A DNA stretch of 64,000 bases from Cyanobium sp. Aljojuca 7A6 (lineage in GTDB: Bacteria; Cyanobacteriota; Cyanobacteriia; PCC-6307; Cyanobiaceae). The translations under genes were made by a program, and so were the position numbers. This document shows, one piece after another, positions 44,594 to 53,751 of the stretch. The DNA is taken from positions 1-64,000 of the forward strand of contig NZ_JAGQCY010000009.1 in the NCBI RefSeq assembly GCF_024346455.1, read 5' to 3'. Each line of letters begins with the position of its first letter. Positions within the stretch are counted from its first letter, which is position 1. The notes below the pieces were generated by a model that worked only from the letters and a program-made list of their open reading frames with translations, was not told the DNA's origin and searched no databases.

Positions 44594-45574
44594 TCACGGG
44601 CGGAAGGGGGCCAGCAGCTGGCGCGCAAAGACGGCGAGGGCTGTGAACACGGTACGGCGCGGCTGCCGCAGCAGGATCCGCCAATCGGAGCGCAAGGCCC
44701 GCAGCATGAAGTCGGTGCCGATGGCGGGCGCTCCCCCCAGACGCAGGGAGCGCCGGGCCAGGTAGCGCAGGTGGATGGCCTGGGCCGTGGCGAAGTGCTT
44801 TGCCACCAGCTCCGGCGCATAACGACGGGCTTCCTGGATTAGCCGTAGCCAGCCTCGCTCCATGCGCTGCAGGCTCGAGGACAGTCCCCCGGCCGAGGTG
44901 CGGTAGTAGGTGAGCACCTGGGGCAACCCGGCGATAGGCCAGCGGCCATCGCAAGCCACCCGAAGCAGCCATTCCAGATCCTCCGAATAGCTCATGTCGG
45001 GGACGAATCCGCCCACGGAATCGAACACCTGCCGCCGCAGCACCCAGTTGGAGGTGGTGTTGGTGGGGTTCTCACAGAGAAAATCCACCGGCCGATGCGA
45101 TGGACGGGGCCGGGCCGCCAGCAGGCCGGTGGCTGTCCCCCCAGGGGACAGGAACGCGACGCGGGCGAAACTCACCCCCACATCAGGATGGTTGGCGTGG
45201 TAGTCCACATGCAGCCGCAGTTTGTCGGGATGCCAGAGATCATCGGCATCGAGGAAGGCGATCAGTGGCGCACTGCTGTGGGCCACGCCGCGATTGCGGG
45301 CCAGCGAGACCCCGGCGTTGGGCTGGCTGACCAGGTGCACCCGGGGATCATCCCCGAACAGGCGGGACACGATGCCGAGGCTGTCGTCGGTGGACCCGTC
45401 ATCCACGGCGATCAGTTCCCAGTTGCTGAGGCTCTGGTTTTGAACGGAGTGCAGGGTTTGCTCGATGTGCGCTGCCGCGTTGTAGATCGGAACCACCACG
45501 GAAATTGCCGTAGTTTCCAGCTCTGTGAGGTCTGGAACAACAGCAGCGGTCTCGTGATGATCAATGTCCGCCAT
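44594..45574 (-). CDS. Family 2 glycosyltransferase, paralogue of its neighbour
   Basis: 326 aa. GT-A core: ISVVVPIYNAAAHIEQTLHS, IAVDDGSTDDSLG and LIAFLDADDLWHPDK. The C-terminal tail matches the downstream GT2 (YLARRSLRLGG; RQPRRTVFTAL), so the two arose by duplication. Probably adds a different residue of the EPS repeat unit. It is 10 bp from the next gene. No signal peptide or membrane anchor was seen. Confidence 0.88.
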   Translation of the reverse strand: MADIDHHETAAVVPDLTELETTAISVVVPIYNAAAHIEQTLHSVQNQSLSNWELIAVDDGSTDDSLGIVSRLFGDDPRVHLVSQPNAGVSLARNRGVAHSSAPLIAFLDADDLWHPDKLRLHVDYHANHPDVGVSFARVAFLSPGGTATGLLAARPRPSHRPVDFLCENPTNTTSNWVLRRQVFDSVGGFVPDMSYSEDLEWLLRVACDGRWPIAGLPQVLTYYRTSAGGLSSSLQRMERGWLRLIQEARRYAPELVAKHFATAQAIHLRYLARRSLRLGGAPAIGTDFMLRALRSDWRILLRQPRRTVFTALAVFARQLLAPFRP

Positions 45575-45582
45575 CGGTTCAG

Positions 45583-46428
45583 TTACGAGGTATGGCTGGA
45601 GCGGTGACCACCGAGCAGCCGACGCAGGAAAGCCTTGAAACGCCCCATCAGGGTGATCCGCAGCATCCGCAGGCGCTTGGCGTAGTAATCGAACTGGTTG
45701 ATGGTTGGTGGCTGACCCTCCTGGAAATGGTGCAGCTGACGCGCAGGGATCAGCTTGGATGTCCAGTCGACCGAGTCGATATGGCGAAACTGTTCATGGC
45801 CGAAACGGGCCTGAAGCTTCTCCTTGATCTGGTCAGGCGTGCGGTAGGGGTAGTGGCGGTTGTAAAGACGCTGCGAGCAGGCTTTGGTGAGTCCGTTGGG
45901 CCACTGGGGGGCCAACGCTTCGTTCCAGGGTTGATGGGGCTGGTTGCGGAAGAAGCGGTACTCGCGCCAATTGGCGGAGTAGTAGCGGCGTCGTTCGGTG
46001 ATGGGTCGGTTGGTTTCAAGCTTCTCGGCCGCCCAGTTCTTGTAATCGGCATCTGTGTAGTAGAACTGAAGATTCCAGGCCGTCACGAAGTCAGCTTTTT
46101 CACGGTTGGCCTTGGCCAGCACATCCCTGGGGTCCCCTTCGAGGAACTCATCCCCATCCAGCCTGAGCCACCAATCCTGATCACCCAGTTCGTGGTTGTA
46201 TTTGTTGTAGACGACCGAGCGCATCCCATCGCGGAATGGCACCAGAAGTTGCTCTTCAATCACGATTGCTGGATACTGCCGAGCCAGGGTGTTCACGGTT
46301 TCCCAGGTGCCATCCGTACTGCCATTGTCAAGAACAAAGATTCGATCGCAGAACTTCAGCGCATGAACCAGACAATCCGCAATGACGTCGCCCTCATTCT
46401 TGATCAGGCAGATGGCGTAGATCTTCAC
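45583..46428 (-). CDS. Family 2 glycosyltransferase
   Basis: 281 aa. It begins MKIYAICLIKNEGDVIADCL, an NEG-type GT2 opening, with FVLDNGSTDGTWE, WWLRLDGDEFLEGD and RFFRN downstream. This subgroup differs from the two adjacent GT2 enzymes. It has aromatic-rich segments (FYYTDADYKNWA). Base composition falls from this gene onward in the locus. It is 8 bp upstream of the next GT2 gene. Confidence 0.85.
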   Translation of the reverse strand: MKIYAICLIKNEGDVIADCLVHALKFCDRIFVLDNGSTDGTWETVNTLARQYPAIVIEEQLLVPFRDGMRSVVYNKYNHELGDQDWWLRLDGDEFLEGDPRDVLAKANREKADFVTAWNLQFYYTDADYKNWAAEKLETNRPITERRRYYSANWREYRFFRNQPHQPWNEALAPQWPNGLTKACSQRLYNRHYPYRTPDQIKEKLQARFGHEQFRHIDSVDWTSKLIPARQLHHFQEGQPPTINQFDYYAKRLRMLRITLMGRFKAFLRRLLGGHRSSHTS

Positions 46429-46605
46429 GAGTGAATCAGGCGGGCGGACGTCAAGGCAGGCTCTTATGGCACCCTTGGCACCACGAACGTGACCCAGGCC
46501 TGCGGCGGTGGCAGCAGGGCTTGAAAGCTTCTATCACTTTAACTGTGCGTTGCCCGCGTCCTCAACGGTGCGATTGATGTCAAGCTTCAGGCATGAGAGA
46601 GTGTT

Positions 46606-47886
46606 TCACAGGCTTGCCGGCTGAGACAGCTGAATCCTTCTTAGCAATCGCTGCCCCATCAACAGGTAGATCGGCTGAAGCGTGAGATGGGCCGCTGCCA
46701 CGGCCACGGCCACGCCCAGGGATCCCCAGGTCGTGCCGATCAGAATGGCCACGGTGAGTGCCACCGTGAAGGCCAGGTTCCAGAGCAGATCCACCTGGGG
46801 CAAGCCCACGGCGCGGAACAGCATGGAGGAGGCGTTGGCGAAGGGGCGGGACAGGGCCGACAGGCAGATCAGCATCAGAATCGGCACCGCCCCCTCCGAC
46901 ACCCACTGTCGGCCAAAGACGATCGGTACATACAGAGGCGCAAGGCTGCACTGCAGCGCCACGACGGGCACGATCACCTTGGTGATGGTGAGCAGGTTCT
47001 TGTGGAAGCGCTCCTTGAGGACGGCGGGTTGGCTGCGGACGTCACAGAAGTCGGAGTACAGGGAGACCGACAGGGCATTGATCACGCTCAGACTCAGACC
47101 CAGTCCGGCGTTGAAGGCGAAGTAGTACACCCCAAGCGCTTTGACGCCAATGAAGCGACCGATCAGGAGATAGTCCACATTCTCCCGAAAGGTGTTGAGC
47201 AATTCCACCCCGAGGATGCGACTGCCGAACTGCAGCACGGACTTCCAGCGCTTGAGCGTGAACGACAGTGCGGGCCGCCAGGGTTCGAAGCGCAGCATCA
47301 TAGAAACCCAGACCGGAGCCACCAACAACTTGGGAAGCACGATCGCCCACATACCCATCCCCATCAGTGCAAAGATCCCCGTCAGCAGGTTTTCGGTGGC
47401 AACGGCAGTGAGGTTGGTCATGCTGTAGAACTTCAGCCGATTCTGCCGGCGCACCAGTGCCGACTGCACCATGGAGAGCGGGTAGATCAGATAGCTGAAA
47501 CTCACCACGATGATCGGCACGATCAGTGCGTTGTCGTTGTAGATCCTGGCAAAGAGAAACGAACCAATGATCTGGATAAGAAATAGGCTGAATCCGATCA
47601 GCCAGTTCAGACTCCATGCCGTCTGACAGATCTCCTGGACCTCATCCGCATCGGCCTGCACAATCTTGTCGCCGATGCCGTTGCGTGTGAAGACCTTGAC
47701 AAGCTCGCCGGACGTCAACACGATGGCCGCCAGGCCATAGTCCCTGGGGCTTAGCAGCCTGGCCAGAAGAACCGTGGCCAAGAGCCGCGAGACTCGAATC
47801 CCCACCTCACCCACACCCATCCAGCCGATGTTGCGGATGAATCGATCCTTCGGGATGAACTGTTTCAGGTTTCTGAGCAGGCCCAT
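46606..47886 (-). CDS. Polysaccharide flippase (Wzx-type, MOP superfamily)
   Basis: 426 aa from the ATG at 47886; a TTG immediately before it is also in frame. About 12 TM helices. The opening IGWMGVGEVGIRVSRLLATVLLARLLSPRDYGLAAIV is the PST/Wzx signature. It would move the undecaprenyl-linked EPS repeat across the plasma membrane for Wzy polymerisation. A 177-bp gap separates it from the downstream glycosyltransferase gene; I see no gene in that gap. Confidence 0.9.
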   Translation of the reverse strand: MGLLRNLKQFIPKDRFIRNIGWMGVGEVGIRVSRLLATVLLARLLSPRDYGLAAIVLTSGELVKVFTRNGIGDKIVQADADEVQEICQTAWSLNWLIGFSLFLIQIIGSFLFARIYNDNALIVPIIVVSFSYLIYPLSMVQSALVRRQNRLKFYSMTNLTAVATENLLTGIFALMGMGMWAIVLPKLLVAPVWVSMMLRFEPWRPALSFTLKRWKSVLQFGSRILGVELLNTFRENVDYLLIGRFIGVKALGVYYFAFNAGLGLSLSVINALSVSLYSDFCDVRSQPAVLKERFHKNLLTITKVIVPVVALQCSLAPLYVPIVFGRQWVSEGAVPILMLICLSALSRPFANASSMLFRAVGLPQVDLLWNLAFTVALTVAILIGTTWGSLGVAVAVAAAHLTLQPIYLLMGQRLLRRIQLSQPASL

Positions 47887-47988
47887 CAATGGCTAACCCC
47901 ACGCGTCCGAGCTGTCATTGGACAGCCTCCTGCCTCTGGATAGACCATCATGGCATCAAAGCTGATAACGGCTGGCAGAGCGGGTGAC

Positions 47989-49320
47989 TCACGATGCGGG
48001 CTGAGCTTCAGGCTGGAGCTGGCTTTTCTTCTCTTGTAGAGCCATTCCCATGATAAGCATTCCAGGCCAGAAGAGATAGACCAAGATCTCGAGATTCTCG
48101 CCAAATGTATACATAAATAGGAGAATGATGATTCCCAGCCCAGCCGAACCAAGTTGATAGCGGGGACTGGCAGCACGACGCAATAGATCAAGCGCCGTAA
48201 CCAACATGGGAACAGCCAGAGCGACGAAGCCGACAATCCCTTTGACAAAAAGGACTCCGGCCCAGGTGTGATGGGAGCCAATGGCCATGTACTCAACCAG
48301 ATGGGGCCCGCCCTCGACAACACCATGCCCCCAAATCGGAGCCTCTGTCTCCCAGCGATGGAACGCGATGCGCTTTAGCGCAAAGCGAACACGCGTAGAG
48401 CCAGCGCGAGCACCTTTAAATCCTTCCCAGTAGTCGTTTATAGCAGTCAGAATAGAAGTGGCAAAGATTCCACCAAGATAAGAAAGAAAGCCAAGTGAAA
48501 TCAGCATAGACGGCTTGCGGAGCCTGGAAACGATCGCCGTAACAGTTGGGATCAAGATGATGGCAAGCTGGGCAAGCCGCGACTTGCAGACAAAGCACAT
48601 GACGATGGATCCAATGATGCCAAGAGCCTTCCATTTCCGATCTTTTTCCAGCAGACATATCATGAAGTTGATATTGCCAACAAATCCAAGAGCAGGTCCC
48701 CATGGAGAGAACAGGCGCCAGCGAAGGTCACCAGTGCTACCGTCAATTTCGTAGAGAGGAACATCAAAGAATTCATTTCCTGGACCACCGACAGCTCTCA
48801 ATGGCGAGACGTAGAGCACTTCTGGCAGACCTAGATGCGGGCTTAGCAGAAGGAGCGGCATGATGAGGAGCGTATGAAAGCCCACGATGCAAATGGCACG
48901 TGTAGGGATGCTGCTGCGAATCGGCAGAGCTCCTGCCAATGGATAGAGCGCCAGGGCGGCCCAGCCTTTGGCCCAACCAATCGTGGACTTGATGATCGCT
49001 CCAGTCCCTAGGTTGAAGTTCACATGTCCTGCAATCAAGGCAACTTCCATGATGATCATGCCGATGATCCAAAGCCAGATCACGGGTGATATGGAAATTT
49101 CTTCATTGTCTTCTGGGTGATCCATTCGGGCCAGGATCTTGATCAGCAGGCAACCCAGGAGTAGCCAGCACAGAACAGAACCCACAACATAGAGCCCACC
49201 GACTAGCCAGATAGGGTAGGTGCAAACAATCGACCACCAGACCAAACGTTCTGGCCAATTTTTCGGCTGAAGATCATCCTCAGACTGGAAGGCTCTTGAA
49301 AGAAGCGTTTTAAGTCCCAA
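47989..49320 (-). CDS. O-antigen polymerase/ligase family membrane protein (Wzy-type)
   Basis: 443 aa from a TTG start supported by an AAGGGG Shine-Dalgarno-like run about 6 bases upstream. About 10-11 TM helices with a long periplasmic loop (about 185-330). The late HGVVEGGPHLVEYMAIGSHH and AGVLFVKGIVGFVALAVPML resemble the O-antigen ligase/polymerase family. It probably polymerises EPS repeat units in the periplasm. It is markedly AT-richer than genes outside the locus. Confidence 0.8.
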   Translation of the reverse strand: MGLKTLLSRAFQSEDDLQPKNWPERLVWWSIVCTYPIWLVGGLYVVGSVLCWLLLGCLLIKILARMDHPEDNEEISISPVIWLWIIGMIIMEVALIAGHVNFNLGTGAIIKSTIGWAKGWAALALYPLAGALPIRSSIPTRAICIVGFHTLLIMPLLLLSPHLGLPEVLYVSPLRAVGGPGNEFFDVPLYEIDGSTGDLRWRLFSPWGPALGFVGNINFMICLLEKDRKWKALGIIGSIVMCFVCKSRLAQLAIILIPTVTAIVSRLRKPSMLISLGFLSYLGGIFATSILTAINDYWEGFKGARAGSTRVRFALKRIAFHRWETEAPIWGHGVVEGGPHLVEYMAIGSHHTWAGVLFVKGIVGFVALAVPMLVTALDLLRRAASPRYQLGSAGLGIIILLFMYTFGENLEILVYLFWPGMLIMGMALQEKKSQLQPEAQPAS

Positions 49321-49333
49321 TGAACACCCCTTG

Positions 49334-50844
49334 TTATGTAGAAATCCAATTGGCGACCCGTTTGATCCAAGGCTTGCGGATCCATAGGATCCAAAAACCT
49401 ACAGTCGTCAGGATGGAACCAAATGCTGAGCCAGCAAGCACCAACGATCGCTTGGGTGACGTAGCTTTTTCTGGAAAGGATGGCTCCACAGCTATTTGAA
49501 TCAGCGGGAATGCTGCGAAAATGTTCGCCTGACCAAGATCCAATTTTGCCAATGTGGATGCAAAGACTGCTTCTGCTATCTGTTCATTCCGCTTAAGATT
49601 CTCCAAAGAAGACTGCTTCTGGGACATCAACCGGAGTCGCCCCTCCAAAGCGCTGATTTGTTGATCAAGCTTGCGAACCTGTGAGGCTGCACCTGAAGCA
49701 TCTGACTGGTAGTTCACCAAGTTCTGGAAAAGTGAATCGCGGCCCGAACTGCCACCAGTTAACGCCAGTTTTGTGAGAGTCTGGGCTGATGGAGCGCGAC
49801 CGAGCAACTCTTTGGCACGCTGATTCATTGCCTGTCTGGCAGCCACTTGGCGCTTGATTTCTTTGAGAATGCGAGGGTTATTGCGTCCAAACTTGGACAG
49901 TTGGACCTTGAGTATAGACGTGGCTTCGCTGTAGTCCTTCACATTCTGTTGGAAGATCTGATCAACCTGCAACTTGAACGCGTCTGTGGCCTCTGAAGGA
50001 GACAGACCCAGGCTACGACTCAACTTCTGCAATCGACTCTCAGCCTGCGATTGTAGAGCAGCAAGTTCGGCTCTTTGTTTGCGTAGCTGTTCAATATTTG
50101 CCGACAGGATTTCAACCTGTTCTGTAGAAGTGAGGCCAGACTGGCGCTTGTATGCGGAAACTTGCTTTTGAGCAGTCTCAAGCTTCTGCTGTGTTTCAAG
50201 CAGAATCTTCTGTGCTGGACCTTGCGTTGCTCGATCTCGCTGACACGCAGCTCATTAAGACGCTCTACAATGGCGTCATGCAACGCATAGGCACGCTTGC
50301 GTGCATCTACAGGAGATGGACCGGTGGCATCAATCTGCATCAGCGTCGTATTATCAATGTTCTTAATGCGAGGCTTGGCGAAATCCGCCTTAGGAATATT
50401 GGCAATCTTGGCAGCTCGTGCGATGACCTGCTCGCTAACGAAGATGTATTCATAGTTTGCACGAGGATCAAATGTAGCCAAGCCAAGGGACTCGTTTGAT
50501 GCCGTGGCTTGACCAATCTCAGGCAGGCTTAAATTCACAGCGTTAGCGCTTCCAGGTAGGATTAAAGCCCAAGAACTGGTATAGACAGGCTTGGCAAGTG
50601 CAAGATACAGAATACTGGTGCCCCATATCAAACCATTCGTACATGTGGACACGAATAGGTAGCGACTCCAGCGAAGCTTGTCGGTTCGACTCAGTTTTAT
50701 CCACCATCCCTTTGGATCGGGTGCCTTCAACCCAGGAATATTTCGAAACTGTTCGGCAAACAGTCGCGTCGCCTTGCCCAAGGGTTCTTGCATTGCCTGC
50801 ACCTTAGGCCTGAGTCGTCTGATGATCGGTGGAAAGTCTTTCAC
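49334..50844 (-). pseudogene. Polysaccharide chain-length determinant (Wzz/GNVR), frameshifted
   Basis: Two overlapping reading frames form one Wzz protein. The upstream frame (GTG at 50844) gives the N-terminus with a TM helix, then up to VSEIEQRKVQ. The frame then shifts near 50215-50220. Reading one base over restores AQKILLETQQKLETAQKQVS, EQVEILSANIEQLRKQRAEL and the downstream coiled-coil, C-terminal TM (VLAGSAFGSILTTVGFWILW) and end at 49334. Adding one base would give about 503 aa with two TM helices and no attached tyrosine kinase. It is either disabled or a sequencing error. A role in setting EPS chain length is inferred from family. Confidence 0.88.
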
Positions 50845-50850
50845 TCGTTT

Positions 50851-51894
50851 CTAGGGAATACTACGATCATAGATCAACACGGATGGATTGAGAAACTGAG
50901 TTAAAATGCTAAGGACAGCCTGGAAGTTGGTCACCTTAGAGTCATAACAGGCAACACCATCGTCTGCCATGAGATAGGGGTTGTTAGCATTGTCTGTAGA
51001 CGCGCGAAGAAGATCTTCAACTCCCCTTTCGTAGATAGCCGTCTTGCCCGAGGCCCTTTCTGTTCGCACCAGGATGGCACGGCGGCGTGCATTGGTGACC
51101 ATGGTTCCACCAGCACAGTTGGCCGAGATAACCGCATGGGATAGGCGAGATCCATAGGGAAAATTCCTGGCCTGAGTGCCAATGCCAGCAACAGAATTTC
51201 CAGCCGCAGGAACAGTAAGATTTGAAATGTTAATCTCAACTTCAGCGGGCGTAATCTGAGAAGGGCGAACGATGAGTGGATTAACGGTACCAGTGTCCGG
51301 AACAATGACTTGATCACCCGCAATGAGTGGGATGTCGTTAAAAGGTTCTCCCGTGAAAGCACCTGACATGTCAATCACTTGCCTTTGTGAACCCCGTTTC
51401 ACCTGTATCGCGGCGACATCGGCCGTGGGAGTAATGCCTCCTGCACGACGGAGTGCCGTTGTGAGCATACGATTGAGCGGGGCTTGCCCAGAAAGTTGAA
51501 CAGGAGTCTGGGTCTGCTCTACATCACTTAACTCGTTGATCAATAACCGCCCAGGCTGAAAAGCAGATCCAATGACAAAGACCGGGACAGGTGCCCATTG
51601 GATGACACTCAGACTGACCCTGAGAAAAGATGGCTGAAAAAAGCCTTGTTGCACCAGGGCTTGATAGACACGCTTCTGAAGCTGTTCTGGCTCAAGACCC
51701 ACAGCGTAAATTCCCTTGGAAAAGGGAATTTCAAGCTCTCCGTTCAGATTGATTTCAAAGATGCCACTGAATTCTTCCCCTTCCGGAATTGTTAACTTTA
51801 CCCGATCCCCTGGTGAGATCGGTAATGCCAAGGCCGATCCTGAAGTGCCAACAAAGCAAGCGAGTCCAAGAAGCCATGATTGAAGTTTCGACAT
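50851..51894 (-). CDS. Polysaccharide export outer-membrane protein (Wza-like, SLBB)
   Basis: 347 aa. N-terminal signal peptide (MSKLQSWLLGLACFVG, cleavage near ALALP), no lipobox cysteine seen. The Poly_export domain begins ISPGDRVKLTIPEGEEFSG, followed by SLBB-like repeats containing MLTTALRRAGGITPTADVAAIQVKRGSQ. It exports EPS through the outer membrane. It is the first gene of the minus-strand EPS operon, with an inverted repeat upstream. Confidence 0.9.
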   Translation of the reverse strand: MSKLQSWLLGLACFVGTSGSALALPISPGDRVKLTIPEGEEFSGIFEINLNGELEIPFSKGIYAVGLEPEQLQKRVYQALVQQGFFQPSFLRVSLSVIQWAPVPVFVIGSAFQPGRLLINELSDVEQTQTPVQLSGQAPLNRMLTTALRRAGGITPTADVAAIQVKRGSQRQVIDMSGAFTGEPFNDIPLIAGDQVIVPDTGTVNPLIVRPSQITPAEVEINISNLTVPAAGNSVAGIGTQARNFPYGSRLSHAVISANCAGGTMVTNARRRAILVRTERASGKTAIYERGVEDLLRASTDNANNPYLMADDGVACYDSKVTNFQAVLSILTQFLNPSVLIYDRSIP

Positions 51895-52505
51895 CTGTGT
51901 CGATCTGGGGGAGTTCCCTTTTGGCTTGTTGAGACAACGTTAGCGTATCCGTAGACTGCTAGCTACGGGCATTCACCCTGGGGGAGATTGGCGAGTGTTC
52001 ACTCAACCGCCCGCTGATTCCCGTCACCTGGAGGCAGTTCCGGTGCCACGTATACCTGTATTGCCTCTGGCTTGCCTATCCGCCTTCGGTTGTTTCGGTG
52101 TATCGCTCTGTTCCTGATCTCCGAGACTAGTCCTGCCCCGGCGATCCGTGGGTGCCGGCGAATCTGGTGAGCAACCGCAAGGCTATTCAGAATGGCCGCT
52201 GCCGCCGCTGGTGATGTGCTCCATGCTTGGCGCAGCAGCCTGATCCCAGCTTGGCCGGAAAGTCGGGAGCCTCTGGCGTGCGACGGCAAGACACGGCGAG
52301 GTTCCCCTCTCGAGACCGAGGTTCGCAAGAACCGGTCGTTCGCCAGGCACCGGTACAGCCTGGGTCCTCGGCGCCGCCCTGGTCCACAAGGCCTTCTCAA
52401 GTGGTGCCGCCATGTCCCCCACCGGACAGCTGCCCACCACCTCAGACGTCGTTCTTCCTGGTATGGGCCTGCTGGGGCATTGGAGCTGGGGAGAAGGCCA
52501 CTCTT
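51895..52505. other. Intergenic region between wza and the GT8 gene
   Basis: About 610 bp with no convincing intact gene. The part next to wza is AT-rich and holds an inverted repeat. The part next to the GT8 gene is GC-richer and carries a possible remnant of an ISAs1-type transposase; both strands have open frames there but none resembles a known intact protein. It must contain the divergent promoters for the EPS operon and the GT8 gene. Confidence 0.6.
51949..51968. promoter_or_regulatory. Inverted repeat upstream of wza
   Basis: CCGTAG and CTACGG arms around an 8-base spacer, 55 bp before the wza start. It is positioned like an operator or a promoter-proximal hairpin for the EPS operon. 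The sequence after it on the minus strand (GATACGCTAACG) includes an AT-rich segment, but no clear -10/-35 pair could be fixed. Confidence 0.35.
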
Positions 52506-52510
52506 ATGAG
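52192..52510 (+). mobile_element. Possible degenerate ISAs1-type transposase fragment
   Basis: A plus-strand frame reads W..SLIPAWPESREPLACDGKTRRGS, resembling the transposase segment DGKT-RGS found in ISAs1-family (H-repeat) enzymes. Downstream similarity fades and would need frameshifts; no terminal repeats, target duplication or intact transposase are visible. The overlap with the end of the GT8 promoter region is arbitrary. This is a weak call based on one motif and its context at a composition boundary. Confidence 0.3.
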
Positions 52511-53453
52511 TCTGAATCACAGTGCTGAGCTAAATTTGTATGGCAAGGTCCCTCAAGGTATGATGGTTAACATTGTAATTGTGGCAACGGCTAACTATCT
52601 TTGGGGGGCGGCGGTCACCGTTTGTTCCGCTTTGGAGGCCTGTAGTACAACCCTCAATGTTTATGCCATTTGCGTCGATCTGACCCAGGACGATAAGCAG
52701 CAACTGTCTAACTCCTGGCAAGCTTCCAACATCGGCTCAATCAGCTTTATTGATTTTGATCTTGAGCGGGTCAATAACTTTCGCACCACTCTGCTTGTCA
52801 AGAGCAAATCCCCCTATGCTCGCTTCTTTATTCCCGAGTATCTGGCGAATGTATCTCGCTGCATCTACTTAGATACGGACTTAATCGTTTGCTCGGACCT
52901 GGCTGAGCTGCAGCTTCTGGATCTGTATGGGAAATCCAGCGCTTGTGTCATTGATGGCGGCATAGACACTCCACAGCAGCAGCAGCGTCTTCGTGAAAAG
53001 CTGAAACTTGAAAACCCTCATCAGTACTTTAACTCAGGGGTGATTGTGATGGATCTGGACGCATGGAGGCATCATCAGATCCAGTCGAAAGCTCTAGTGG
53101 TTGCACAGGACAACTATGATCTGCTTGATCAGATGGATCAAGACGCCCTGAATATCGTCTTGGCAGGTGATTGGTTAGTCCTCGATCAGAAATGGAATAC
53201 GTCGAAAGGCAAGGCTGATGCTGACTTTTCAGACGGCATTATCCATTTCCTCGGAAAAGTCAAGCCCTGGCACGCAGATTATGCCGCAAACTTTCAAGAT
53301 CGATGGTTTGAGCTTCTGGATCGAACCGCCTTTGCTGGTCAGCGTCCGGTCAAACTATTTGGAGCAGGCGCTGCCTATCGTAGATTTGTCCGCTCTATTC
53401 CAACACTTGAGATGGTGAAGGGGAAGCTGCGACGACTCATGCGATCTGCTTGA
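52506..53453 (+). CDS. Family 8 glycosyltransferase
   Basis: 315 aa from the ATG at 52506, preceded by GGAGAAGG at a good distance; an ATG pair at 52560/52563 is the alternative. GT8 motifs: MVNIVIVATANYLWGAAVTV at the donor site, metal DxD in RCIYLDTDLIVC, QYFNSGVIVMDLDAWR, and the C-terminal IHFLGKVKPWHADY (HxxGxxKPW). It transfers glucose or galactose onto surface glycans, likely as part of EPS assembly. AT-richer than its neighbours. It reads divergently from the wza operon. Confidence 0.92.
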   Translation: MSLNHSAELNLYGKVPQGMMVNIVIVATANYLWGAAVTVCSALEACSTTLNVYAICVDLTQDDKQQLSNSWQASNIGSISFIDFDLERVNNFRTTLLVKSKSPYARFFIPEYLANVSRCIYLDTDLIVCSDLAELQLLDLYGKSSACVIDGGIDTPQQQQRLREKLKLENPHQYFNSGVIVMDLDAWRHHQIQSKALVVAQDNYDLLDQMDQDALNIVLAGDWLVLDQKWNTSKGKADADFSDGIIHFLGKVKPWHADYAANFQDRWFELLDRTAFAGQRPVKLFGAGAAYRRFVRSIPTLEMVKGKLRRLMRSA

Positions 53454-53751
53454 TCATGTCTTTTGCCAGGAATGAAGTGTTCTGCGCTCAAGGCCTGGCT
53501 CACCAGGGCCTGTCACACCCGTTTAGTTGAGCAGCAGCCTGGGCATGGGGATCAGGACAAGTCTTTGATTGGTCGGCGGGTCTTGCTCAGCTCGTCGCAC
53601 CAGCTACCCGTCCCACCCCGTCTTTTCCTTTTAGGCTGGGCTGATACGATGAGAACCAGATGATATCTCCTGCTTCACTCCGGATTCCTGCACAACGCGT
53701 CAGACGTACCTGCAGCGTTCCGATCACTGTTCTCTTCTCCTGCCCTCTCCC
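53454..53751. other. Intergenic region before the pyruvyl-transferase gene
   Basis: About 300 bp between GT8 and pyruvyl-transferase genes. Short open frames are present on both strands but none resembles a known protein, and no terminator or operator stands out. Presumably contains the promoter of the following gene. Confidence 0.5.

Noticed and set aside
52227-52505. N-terminal extension of the GT8 gene
   Set aside because: The extra 93 codons do not resemble GT8 and lie before a good Shine-Dalgarno sequence at the ATG at 52506.
51999-52520. Minus-strand frame of 173 codons in the wza/GT8 intergenic region
   Set aside because: Arg/Pro-rich translation with no similarity to known proteins; the plus strand carries a better explanation (possible transposase remnant).
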